Below, in pieces: positions 1-7,435 of a stretch of 15,361 bases of DNA. The stretch's first letter is position 1. Each line of letters starts with the position of its first letter. The position numbers were made by a program, and so were the translations under genes. The stretch is from the NCBI GenBank assembly GCA_013415795.1, contig JAAEEL010000039.1, forward strand, positions 1-15,361, in the 5' to 3' direction. Source of the stretch: Methanocellales archaeon (GTDB taxonomy: Archaea > Halobacteriota > UBA148). The notes under the pieces were generated by a model. The model was not told where the DNA came from and made no database searches. It was given only the letters and a program-made list of their open reading frames with translations.

Positions 1-629
1 GCACCAAATTCCTCTTTGCCCACCAATTGCTCGTTAACGGATAGGACTTCACAATTGGCCCCGTCGGAAATGAAAGAAGCAGAGCAATATTTTCCTTTTA
101 GATGCTTCTGTAAAAAAAATGACTTTTCGATTTTGGAACCTTTTCTGTATATCTCTATTTGGGTGCCACCACTACCTTTGAGTGGCTTTACCAGATATTT
201 TCCGTGAACATTTTCCACATCAAAGATCGTCTCAGGATAATTAATCCCTTCCCCTAGGAGAAAATCAAAAAACGTGCACCAGTCTCTCACCTCTGAAACG
301 GTTTTTGAGCTGTTTCCTATAACCATACACCTTCTCTCAAATTCCTTGATTATTTGTGGGTGGTTTTCAAAGGGCGAGGAATAAACTATAGCATCAAAGT
401 CCAAGTCCTTTGATGCCAGAAAAAGATCATTTGGATCAAAAATTTCCAGATGAAAATCCCTTTTAAGTGAGTTATTCTCACATATCTTCTTTTGATCAAA
501 GTCCCCAAAATAGTCAAGGGTGACGAAATCATACCCACTATTCCTAGCGGATTCTGCCAGATGCCTTGTGGAGAATCCTACTAGCAGTAACTTCTTTCCA
601 AAAAAATCATTTTTAGATGGTTCAATCAC
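1..629 (-). CDS. ATP-grasp carboligase (COG2232-like), C-terminal part beyond the window
   Basis: This minus-strand frame is open from a GTG at 629-627 to the window edge, giving 209 codons; the C-terminus is missing. The protein starts with a short leader, then a beta strand and loop (KKLLLVGFSTRHLAESARN) like the N-terminal Rossmann-type subdomain of ATP-grasp enzymes. Around residue 150 it shows the nucleotide-binding strand and glycine loop (KYLVKPLKGSGGTQI), followed by a segment ending near ASFISDG and VNEQLVG, typical of the archaeal family described as predicted ATP-dependent carboligases related to biotin carboxylase. Members should join a carboxylate to an amine or thiol using ATP; the substrate is unknown. 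An in-frame TAA three codons upstream makes GTG the earliest start, but its ribosome site is weak, so a slightly later start is possible. It is divergent from the M16 peptidase gene. The family call is from motif memory, not a search. Confidence 0.72.
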   Translation of the reverse strand, partial: MIEPSKNDFFGKKLLLVGFSTRHLAESARNSGYDFVTLDYFGDFDQKKICENNSLKRDFHLEIFDPNDLFLASKDLDFDAIVYSSPFENHPQIIKEFERRCMVIGNSSKTVSEVRDWCTFFDFLLGEGINYPETIFDVENVHGKYLVKPLKGSGGTQIEIYRKGSKIEKSFFLQKHLKGKYCSASFISDGANCEVLSVNEQLVGKEEFG

Positions 630-723
630 ACACCGTTATTTGTTTCAATAACCATTTATTATTTCCTGTTGGATGATTGTCATGCCCTTGTTGATCTTTT
701 ACCAAAATTGCTTTCGTCAACTT

Positions 724-780
724 CATATATCTACCAAAACGTTATAGGAAATTATTCAATTATCTAAAAAGGAAGGATGA
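724..780 (+). promoter_or_regulatory. Probable promoter and ribosome site of the M16 peptidase gene
   Basis: A TATA-like stretch CATATATC (724-731) lies in the AT-rich gap between the divergent ATP-grasp and M16 genes. Transcription would start roughly 25 bases later, giving a leader of about 30 bases. GGAAGGATGA (771-780) is a good archaeal ribosome site just before the ATG at 784. The rest of the 154-base gap shows nothing else clear. The TATA assignment is by eye. Confidence 0.45.
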
Positions 781-783
781 GAC

Positions 784-3312
784 ATGTCCAATTCGATCAT
801 CAGTTACACATTAAATAATGGACTCAAGGTTTTAATCAAGGAAATTCCTAATCGGAATCTTGTTCTCATATTGCCGTGGATGAATGTGGGCTCTGTCAAT
901 GAGACAGATGATATGGCAGGTGTATCTCATTTTATTGAACACTTGCTTTTCAAGGGCACTGATAAACGAGACAAGGGGCAGCTTGCCGAGGAAATAGAAT
1001 CCATAGGTGGTATCTTAAATGCATTTACATCCTATTGGTTCACGGCATATTATGTATTAGTGCCCACTGAGAACTTTTCAAAAGCGCTTGATATACAGTT
1101 TGACCAGTTAACAAATCCAATTTTCCCACAAGAAGAGATCGAACGTGAGCGTCAGGTAGTGCTTGAAGAAATCCGATTATACAATGATATGCCAATCCAT
1201 AAAGTCGTTGAAAACCTTCATACCGCTGCATTCAGGCGACATCGACATGGTCGACCTGTCATAGGCTCTAAAGAAGTCATAGAAAATATCGACAGAAATA
1301 GAATTGTAGATCATTACTCAAACTATTATAAACCAAATAATTGCACCCTCATCATTTGTGGTGATATAAAAGCAGATAATGTGAGGGGTAACATTGAAAA
1401 AATTTACGGAAGTTGGCAAAAAGGCGAAGTTAAGATAAATTCCTCCCCCTCAGAACCTTTTCAGCCGGATTTTTCATTGAATTCATATAAAATGGAAATA
1501 AACGAAAATTTCGTGGCGTTTGGGGTCAAAATTCCTGAGTTTTTGCATCCTGATATTATTGTATTAGACGTATTGAGGTATTTGATTGTTGACTGTGGTG
1601 AAAGCTCTATTTTGGTGAATTCTTTAAAAAATAAAAGAAGACTGGTAAGCTCATTAGAGTCGGACATATTTTATGCAAAAGAGAAGGGGCTTCTTTCTTT
1701 TTATGGGAGTCAGTCCATATCAAAGTCACCTAAGGATTTGTTAACATCTGCTTTTGAAGAAATAGAGAATCTGAAACAGAACGGTATCGAACCAAGCGAT
1801 TTAGAAAAGTCGAAGAATCATCTATTGCGTAGATTCGTTTCTGAAATTGAGGATATTTCAAATTATGGAATGAAGTTAGGCGAATACAACTGTTATGGGG
1901 ATTACAAGTTCATAGAAGAGTATGCAGATAGGATTAAGAATATTACTGCAGATGACGTTCAGGAAATTTTGGTGAAATATTTTACTGTAAACAATTTGTC
2001 TGTATCTGAGTTATTGCCAAAATCTTCGAAGCAGATGATAGATAAAAAAGACCTTAAACAGAAATTCTTGACTTTTCAAAAATCTGACCCAAAGTTGCTA
2101 GTGAGAGATTTTGGTAACTACAAGCTAATTTTAGAGAACAGGCATCACATTCCAAAAGTTGGTGCTGTGGTCCTTTTTAGGTGTGGCTCAGCCTATGAGA
2201 ATACAGAAAACAACGGTATTTCTGCGTTGATGCTGGAGACACTTTTGAGTGGGACGGAATCACTTGCATACGATGAAATTGCAAATAAATTAGAACATAT
2301 GGGCACTTACGTCCATAAACAATTCGGTAAGGAGTATTGTTTTCTTTGGCTGGAAATGCTTCCAAGATATTTTAAACCCAGCATGGAAATACTACTTGAT
2401 TGCGTTTTAAATCCAGCATTTCCTGAGAATGAGATTGAAAAGCAAAAAGAAAATTTAATCACAAATTTACATATGGTTGAGGACCATGTAATGGCTTTTA
2501 GCCAGATATTTTTTGAACGCGTATATTTTGGAAGACACCCATATGGGCTGTGTCAATATGGTGAAAAAAATGCAATAGGCAATATTACACAAGAAGAGCT
2601 TAAGGACTGGCACAAAAAATTTATAACTGGTGGAAATATTATTATTTCCATAGTTGGGGATGCAACTGAAAAGGAGGCATTCTTTTTAGCAAATAAATAT
2701 CTTGGATCAATCCAAAAAAATACATTGCCGACCATACCAAAGTTTGATTCTGCTGTTCGTGGGACCTTTGGCGAAGAGTTCCGTGAGCGGGAGCAATCAC
2801 ATTTAATCCTCGGTGGTGAAATACCTCCCTATGGGCACAATAAACCTGAATTTGACATTATTTCAGAGATTTTGGGAGGTATGTCTGGTAGATTATTTAA
2901 AAGACTTCGTGATGAAAAAAGTCTGGCATATGCAGTGTATCCGTATACGAAAAGGTTCTCAGATGCTGGTATTTTCTGCACATATATTGGCACAAAAATC
3001 GATCAAGAGGGTATTGCCAAATTGGAGATTGCCGCTGAACTCGAAAATTTTGTTAGAAAATTCAAAAATGATGAGTTTAACAAAGCAAAAGCCATGTGCA
3101 TAACAGAGCATCTTAACTCTATGCAAAGATTCGCCTATGCTGCTTTAAGGTATGGAATCCACGAAAGTTATGGTTTTGATGCCAAAGAAATCTGCAAGTA
3201 TCCAGATAAAATTAAAGATATATCCGAATCGAAATTGTATGAAATCATCAAAAAATTTATCAAGCATAAGGACCTCACATTAGCAGTTATACATGGTAAA
3301 AATAGTGGTTAA
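784..3312 (+). CDS. M16 (pitrilysin/insulinase) family zinc metallopeptidase, two-half single chain
   Basis: The protein of 842 residues contains two M16-type halves. The N-terminal half has the inverted zinc motif HFIEH (residues 49-53) and, about 76 residues later, the VVLEEI segment supplying the third zinc ligand (Glu128 or Glu129), so it should be an active protease. The second half (from about residue 440) lacks HxxEH but keeps the substrate-holding region near GGMSGRLFKRLRDEKSLAY, as expected for the inactive partner half that closes the chamber. No signal peptide is visible, so it probably works in the cytoplasm on peptides or small unfolded proteins. The start is supported by GGAAGGATGA six bases upstream or so. 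It is followed after 199 bases by rnfC on the same strand, but with its own likely promoter in between, so a functional link to Rnf is not shown. Full-length M16 chains of this type are mainly known from bacteria, so transfer into the archaeon is plausible. Confidence 0.93.
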   Translation: MSNSIISYTLNNGLKVLIKEIPNRNLVLILPWMNVGSVNETDDMAGVSHFIEHLLFKGTDKRDKGQLAEEIESIGGILNAFTSYWFTAYYVLVPTENFSKALDIQFDQLTNPIFPQEEIERERQVVLEEIRLYNDMPIHKVVENLHTAAFRRHRHGRPVIGSKEVIENIDRNRIVDHYSNYYKPNNCTLIICGDIKADNVRGNIEKIYGSWQKGEVKINSSPSEPFQPDFSLNSYKMEINENFVAFGVKIPEFLHPDIIVLDVLRYLIVDCGESSILVNSLKNKRRLVSSLESDIFYAKEKGLLSFYGSQSISKSPKDLLTSAFEEIENLKQNGIEPSDLEKSKNHLLRRFVSEIEDISNYGMKLGEYNCYGDYKFIEEYADRIKNITADDVQEILVKYFTVNNLSVSELLPKSSKQMIDKKDLKQKFLTFQKSDPKLLVRDFGNYKLILENRHHIPKVGAVVLFRCGSAYENTENNGISALMLETLLSGTESLAYDEIANKLEHMGTYVHKQFGKEYCFLWLEMLPRYFKPSMEILLDCVLNPAFPENEIEKQKENLITNLHMVEDHVMAFSQIFFERVYFGRHPYGLCQYGEKNAIGNITQEELKDWHKKFITGGNIIISIVGDATEKEAFFLANKYLGSIQKNTLPTIPKFDSAVRGTFGEEFREREQSHLILGGEIPPYGHNKPEFDIISEILGGMSGRLFKRLRDEKSLAYAVYPYTKRFSDAGIFCTYIGTKIDQEGIAKLEIAAELENFVRKFKNDEFNKAKAMCITEHLNSMQRFAYAALRYGIHESYGFDAKEICKYPDKIKDISESKLYEIIKKFIKHKDLTLAVIHGKNSG

Positions 3313-3409
3313 AAAAAGAAGAGTAAAAAAGAAAATTGGTTGTAAATGAAATAAAAGTTATAAGGTAAAAAAATGGTCAGGGGCGTAGGACAGAACAGAG
3401 CATATCTGG

Positions 3410-3418
3410 CTTTATACC
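3410..3418 (+). promoter_or_regulatory. Possible TATA box of the rnf operon
   Basis: CTTTATACC resembles the archaeal TATA box and sits about 94 bases before the rnfC ATG at 3512, which would leave a leader of roughly 70 bases. It lies in the 199-base gap after the M16 gene, which otherwise holds only very short reading frames. It is weaker than the CTTTATATC boxes near 12970 and 13256. Confidence 0.35.
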
Positions 3419-3511
3419 TTCTGTATTTTGCCTGAATAATGCTTTGCAAGGTGTGTATAAGCTCGAAATGGTTCTGTGCAAAAAGTTCTTGATTTACGAA
3501 AGGGACGACAA

Positions 3512-4624
3512 ATGAAACAAATAACGGTCATGAATGTGCCTGAAAAAGTGATCATTCCTGTGAACGATCCTCTTGTAAAAGTTGGCGATATGGTGAATGT
3601 TGGTCAAAAGATCGGCGAAAAAGAGCATTCTAGTGTTTCAGGAGAAGTTATTGAAATTTCAAAACTACCCCATCCTTCTAATAAAAGTGTCTCGAGCGTT
3701 GTTATCAAAACCATTGAAGACGTCTCAATAGAATTTCACCAGAAGGACAATCCTTCTCCAAATGAGATCAAAAAAATCATAAATGAGGCGGGAATACCTA
3801 TCGAGTTATCCTCTTCAGAAATCGTCATTTTGAATGGTACAGACGAAAAGCCCTATGTAACGTCAAATCGTGCTCAGATGTTGGAATATCCGGATAAGCT
3901 ATTAAGGGGGCTAAAAATTTTGATGAAAGCTACGGGCGCATCCCGCGGCGTCATTGTAATTTCTGATAATGATTCTGATGTCATAGAGTCTATGAAGGCA
4001 GCAAAGAATGAGAAGGGCATAGACATCATCCCATCAAAAACCAATTATACCCAATGTGCAGAAGGTCTGATGAAAAGTGCTATAGGCAAAGATGCAACGG
4101 CAATTGTTAGCACCATTGGAATTGCAAAAGCGGTATACGATGCAGTATCTCTGGGTAGGCCTTTAATCGATACCGTGATTACGGTAAAAGGTGCAAAGGA
4201 AGAAAAAAATGTTTTAGTGAAAATAGGAACCCCCCTTAGGATTATCATTGAAAATTGTGGCGGATATCGTGACGAACCAAAAAAGATCATCGTCAATGGT
4301 CCAATGACAGGCACAGCTCAATATACGGATGAAGTGCCGATCACCAAGAATATCTATGGAATATTTGTTCAGTACGATGGCATGATAGAAGAAATAAGAC
4401 CTTGCATTGACTGTGCTAGATGTGTTGACGTGTGTCCGAAAAATCTCTTACCTAACTTCCTAGCGATTTCTGCGGACAATGCCAGATTTGAATTCTGTTT
4501 AAAATACCGGTTGATGGATTGCATAGAGTGTGGCTTTTGTGCTAATGTATGTCCTTCCAAGATACCCATAGTGCAGTTAATAAAGTATGCTAAATCTGAG
4601 CTGGGGGAACAGGAATGCAATTGA
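3512..4624 (+). CDS. rnfC: Rnf complex subunit RnfC (iron-sulfur peripheral subunit), NADH site degenerate
   Basis: RnfC is a peripheral iron-sulfur subunit of the ion-pumping Rnf complex. I start it at ATG 3512 (370 residues); a GTG at 3476 would add 12 unconvincing residues. Two ferredoxin-type motifs are near the C-terminus: Cys298-301-304-308 and Cys337-340-343-347, predicting two [4Fe-4S] clusters. The N-terminal segment (PLVKVGDMVNVGQKIGE) is the usual biotinyl-like domain, but the GGIHPP stretch that normally precedes it is absent. The central NuoF-like domain is recognisable (KILMKATGASRGVIVI, VYDAVSLGRPLIDTVITVKG). However, the glycine loop GxGGAxFPT, the ECEPY motif (here DEKPY) and the YPQG/VPSGGLP region are deleted or changed. 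Those elements form the FMN/NADH pocket in bacterial RnfC, so this subunit probably does not use NADH. It heads rnfCDGEAB and overlaps rnfD by 10 bases. It is short next to typical bacterial RnfC. Confidence 0.93.
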   Translation: MKQITVMNVPEKVIIPVNDPLVKVGDMVNVGQKIGEKEHSSVSGEVIEISKLPHPSNKSVSSVVIKTIEDVSIEFHQKDNPSPNEIKKIINEAGIPIELSSSEIVILNGTDEKPYVTSNRAQMLEYPDKLLRGLKILMKATGASRGVIVISDNDSDVIESMKAAKNEKGIDIIPSKTNYTQCAEGLMKSAIGKDATAIVSTIGIAKAVYDAVSLGRPLIDTVITVKGAKEEKNVLVKIGTPLRIIIENCGGYRDEPKKIIVNGPMTGTAQYTDEVPITKNIYGIFVQYDGMIEEIRPCIDCARCVDVCPKNLLPNFLAISADNARFEFCLKYRLMDCIECGFCANVCPSKIPIVQLIKYAKSELGEQECN

Positions 4625-5484
4625 TAGTCTCACCTTCACCACACATCAGGGAGGATGTGAACATAGAAAAAATCATGTGGAGCACGGTCATAACCTTACT
4701 TCCAGTAACCCTTGTAGCAGTATACATCTTTGGGCTGACCGCTTTATCTGTCGTTTTGTTAAGTGTGTTTACAGCGGTTTTTACAGAGTTTATCCTTCAG
4801 AAAATGTCGAATAAAAGTATAACCATCAAAGACGGTAATGCGGTGCTAATCGGTTTATTGCTGGCATTACTTCTCCCGCCGAATGTCCCGCTTTGGATAC
4901 CCGTTATTGGGGCGGTAATTTCCATTGTATTTGCAAAACATGCCTTCGGAGGTCTTGGGCATACCATATTTAATCCATCGTTGGTGGGAGTGGCTTTTTT
5001 GATAATATCGTGGTCCGAGATAATGTCCCCAGAACCCGTTCAAAGATTTGGAGTATCCATACCTTACATCCTAAATTACGGCGCTAGTAGACTTGTGGAC
5101 ACATCTCCACTTGCTATGGTCGGAGCCCTATATCTTTTGTATAAAAAATATATTAACTGGAGAATTCCGTTGAGCTTTATAGCGATCGTAGCACTGTCTG
5201 CATTATTGCTTAGAATAAACTTCTCATCGATCTTCACGGGTGTTCTGGTATTGGGTATTTTTTTCCTCGCCACCGACAATTCGACGACACCAGTAACGAA
5301 GATCGGAAGATTTATTTTCGGCTCATGTTGTGGTGCACTGATCATCATATACGGGCAATTTGGTGGTTATTTTGAAGGCGTTTGCTACTCTATCTTGTTG
5401 ATGAATTGTTTCACTGCTTTGATAGATAGATATACTGTTCCAGATCCTTCAAGGAGGTATATGTCATGGTTAAAGAAGAGTTAA
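4615..5484 (+). CDS. rnfD: Rnf complex membrane subunit RnfD (flavin-carrying)
   Basis: RnfD is an integral membrane subunit related to NqrB that carries covalent FMN. The 289-residue protein opens with the conserved LIVSPSPHIRED and contains about eight to ten hydrophobic segments. Conserved family stretches include KDGNAVLIGLLLALLLPP (about 72-89) and FGGLGHTIFNPSLVGVAFL (111-129). The flavin site should fall at residues 162-166, where the sequence reads DTSPL. In better-known RnfD proteins a Thr directly precedes PL (AT-PL); here Ser164 is in that place with Thr163 beside it, so which residue carries FMN is uncertain. It overlaps rnfC by 10 bases and rnfG by 19 bases, which implies coupled translation. 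ApbE at the end of the operon is the expected enzyme attaching the flavin. Confidence 0.95.
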   Translation: MQLIVSPSPHIREDVNIEKIMWSTVITLLPVTLVAVYIFGLTALSVVLLSVFTAVFTEFILQKMSNKSITIKDGNAVLIGLLLALLLPPNVPLWIPVIGAVISIVFAKHAFGGLGHTIFNPSLVGVAFLIISWSEIMSPEPVQRFGVSIPYILNYGASRLVDTSPLAMVGALYLLYKKYINWRIPLSFIAIVALSALLLRINFSSIFTGVLVLGIFFLATDNSTTPVTKIGRFIFGSCCGALIIIYGQFGGYFEGVCYSILLMNCFTALIDRYTVPDPSRRYMSWLKKS

Positions 5485-6164
5485 AATATGTGGCTTTGCT
5501 GCTTGGAATTATAGGGTCCTTATTTGCATTAATCTTGATCATCCCTCTTGTTACTTTGACGACAATTTTGGGTATTGGAATACTTTTAATTTTCATTGAA
5601 GCTGTACCGGTTTCTTATATTCATTATAGGAAACACAAGGGAGAACCCATTGTTAATACGCTCGGAGCTTTAGTAAAGTTGACTCTTATCGCAATGGTGG
5701 CTGCAGGTACACTATCCACGACCTACGGGACCACTCAAGCATACATGGCGGCCAACCTAGATATGGTATTGCCTCGAATTATGCCAGATGCAGCTGAGTT
5801 TACGCCGGTGGGAGGAGAGGATCCGATTTATTATGAAGCATACGATGATGCGGGAAATTTGATCGGTTACGCTTTTTTCGTTGTAAAGGAAGGCTCTCAA
5901 GGTCCTATACTGCTTGCGGGCGCTATAGACTTGGACTATAAACTCATTGCCATAAAAGTGGTGAGAAGCTCTGAGACGCCAGGATTAGGTGCAAAGATAA
6001 AAGAAACTGCGTTCCAAAGCCAATTACTTGGTTTGTCGACTGGGGATATGTATCTATCACCTGAAGGCAAAATCGATGCCATTACCGGTGCCACCATATC
6101 TTCTCAGGCAGTAGTAGATGCCATGAGAAATAAAATAGATGAGATTCAGTTGGAGGTTGGATGA
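5466..6164 (+). CDS. rnfG: Rnf complex subunit RnfG with two extra N-terminal membrane helices
   Basis: RnfG carries covalent FMN on the outer face of the membrane and passes electrons through the complex. The flavin-attachment motif is DAITGATISS (residues 204-213), with Thr210 as the attached residue; SETPGLG (169-175) is also typical. Usual RnfG proteins have one membrane helix at the N-terminus. Here that helix corresponds to about residues 66-84, and it is preceded by about 50 hydrophobic residues (roughly 6-49) that look like two added helices, then a basic loop (HYRKHKG, 53-59). The early start is well supported by AAGGAGGT at 5451-5458, and I see no Met, GTG or TTG start between residues 51 and 70 that would restore a short form. 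The gene overlaps rnfD by 19 bases and rnfE by 4 bases (ATGA). Confidence 0.94.
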   Translation: MVKEELKYVALLLGIIGSLFALILIIPLVTLTTILGIGILLIFIEAVPVSYIHYRKHKGEPIVNTLGALVKLTLIAMVAAGTLSTTYGTTQAYMAANLDMVLPRIMPDAAEFTPVGGEDPIYYEAYDDAGNLIGYAFFVVKEGSQGPILLAGAIDLDYKLIAIKVVRSSETPGLGAKIKETAFQSQLLGLSTGDMYLSPEGKIDAITGATISSQAVVDAMRNKIDEIQLEVG

Positions 6165-6829
6165 AATTGGATGAGAGACCAAGCCTATCAAGCGAATTTA
6201 CAAAAGGTATAATAAAAAATAATGCCGTCTTTTGTTTGGTGCTGGGCATATGTCCAACTCTAGCAGTTACCACATCTTTTGAAAACGGGATGGGCATGGG
6301 GATGGCTTTCACTTTTGTTCTAATCGGGTCCAACTTGGTCATATCTTTGCTGAGAAACCAGATTCCTCCTATTATACGATTGCCCATTTTTATCGTTATA
6401 ATAGCCACCTTTGTCACGATAATAGACATACTTCTGGAAGCATATATGCCACCTTTATACGAAGCTCTGGGCATATTTGTACCGCTGATCGTAGTGAACT
6501 GTATCGTCATCGGAAGGGCTGAGGCTTATGCCAGTAAAAATCCCGTTATACCGTCGATAGCAGATGCATTGGGAGTATCAGTTGGATTCATATTGGTGCT
6601 GATGCTGATAGGGGGTATCAGAGAGCTACTCGGAACGGGAAAGATTAAATTTGTCATGCTATGGCTACTGGAGAACGGACAACCAGGTTTCCTAGAATTA
6701 GCTACCTTGAACATACCTATTGAGCCTGCTACAGTTATGATATTGCCTCCTGGAGCATTTTTCACAATAGCTTCTCTCATGTTCTTATTCAAGTTCATGG
6801 GAAAGAAGATGAGGGATAGGAGAGGTTAA
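6161..6829 (+). CDS. rnfE: Rnf complex membrane subunit RnfE
   Basis: RnfE is one of the paired membrane subunits (RnfA/RnfE, related to NqrE/NqrD) that together form the ion-translocating core and hold an iron-sulfur centre between them. The 222-residue chain has about six membrane segments. The conserved motifs LGICPTLAVT (Cys31) and VNCIVIGRAEAYASKN (Cys114) supply the metal-binding cysteines of this half. The C-terminus is basic (GKKMRDRRG). The ATG overlaps the rnfG stop as ATGA, and GGAGGTTGG precedes it, so translation is coupled. Only one base separates the stop from the rnfA start. It is distinguished from RnfA by the CPTLAVT and GRAEAYASKN motifs. Confidence 0.95.
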   Translation: MKLDERPSLSSEFTKGIIKNNAVFCLVLGICPTLAVTTSFENGMGMGMAFTFVLIGSNLVISLLRNQIPPIIRLPIFIVIIATFVTIIDILLEAYMPPLYEALGIFVPLIVVNCIVIGRAEAYASKNPVIPSIADALGVSVGFILVLMLIGGIRELLGTGKIKFVMLWLLENGQPGFLELATLNIPIEPATVMILPPGAFFTIASLMFLFKFMGKKMRDRRG

Positions 6830-6830
6830 G

Positions 6831-7427
6831 ATGCCGACATTCCTTCCAACAGAAAACATATTTGAGCTGGTTATAACAGCCATATTTACTAAAAACTTCC
6901 TATTGATCCTTTTCCTCGGACTTTGCTCTTTCCTAGGATTGACAAAGGATAGCAACAGCTCCATAGGCATGTCAATGGCCGTAACCTTTGTAATGGGAAT
7001 GGCGTCCATTCTTACATGGCCCATCTTCCATTTCATCTTGGTACCTTTAGGCTTGGAGTTCCTACAGACAATCTGCTTCATCTTGATCATTGCATCATTT
7101 GTTCAGCTGGTAGAATTTATCATTCGAAAACATCAACCGAGTTTATACCGGTCGCTAGGGATATACCTGCCCTTGATAACGACCAACTGTGCTGTGCTTG
7201 GTGTCGTACTGCTGAATGCCCAGCAAAATTATTCCTATGTTGGAAGCGTCATATATGGTGTCAGTGCTGGACTTGGATTTGGATTGGTCATGCTCATTGC
7301 ATCGGGAATAAGGGAGAAACTGTGGCAAAGAGGTGTTGACATGTTTGAAGGGTTTACAGGCGCATTTTTAGTTGCAGCGATACTATCGCTGATCTTTGTG
7401 AACTACTTCGGGGTGATAACATTCTAG
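6831..7427 (+). CDS. rnfA: Rnf complex membrane subunit RnfA
   Basis: RnfA pairs with RnfE in the membrane core of the Rnf complex; the two are inverted-topology homologues that share an iron-sulfur centre. The protein of 198 residues has about six membrane segments. Diagnostic stretches are LGLCSFLG (Cys32) and LPLITTNCAVLG (Cys119), matching the cysteine pair in RnfE. The late motif MLIASGIREKL is also family-typical. AGGAGAGGTT lies within the end of rnfE directly before the ATG and serves as ribosome site. Length and motif order are normal. rnfB begins eight bases after its stop. Confidence 0.95.
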   Translation: MPTFLPTENIFELVITAIFTKNFLLILFLGLCSFLGLTKDSNSSIGMSMAVTFVMGMASILTWPIFHFILVPLGLEFLQTICFILIIASFVQLVEFIIRKHQPSLYRSLGIYLPLITTNCAVLGVVLLNAQQNYSYVGSVIYGVSAGLGFGLVMLIASGIREKLWQRGVDMFEGFTGAFLVAAILSLIFVNYFGVITF

Positions 7428-7435
7428 GTGCTGCT

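Noticed and set aside
16..207. Plus-strand frame of 63 codons
   Set aside because: It is antisense to the ATP-grasp gene, whose minus-strand protein has clear family motifs through this stretch.
3476..3511. GTG at 3476 as the rnfC start
   Set aside because: The 12 added residues have no resemblance to RnfC and no ribosome site at the right distance; ATG 3512 is preferred.
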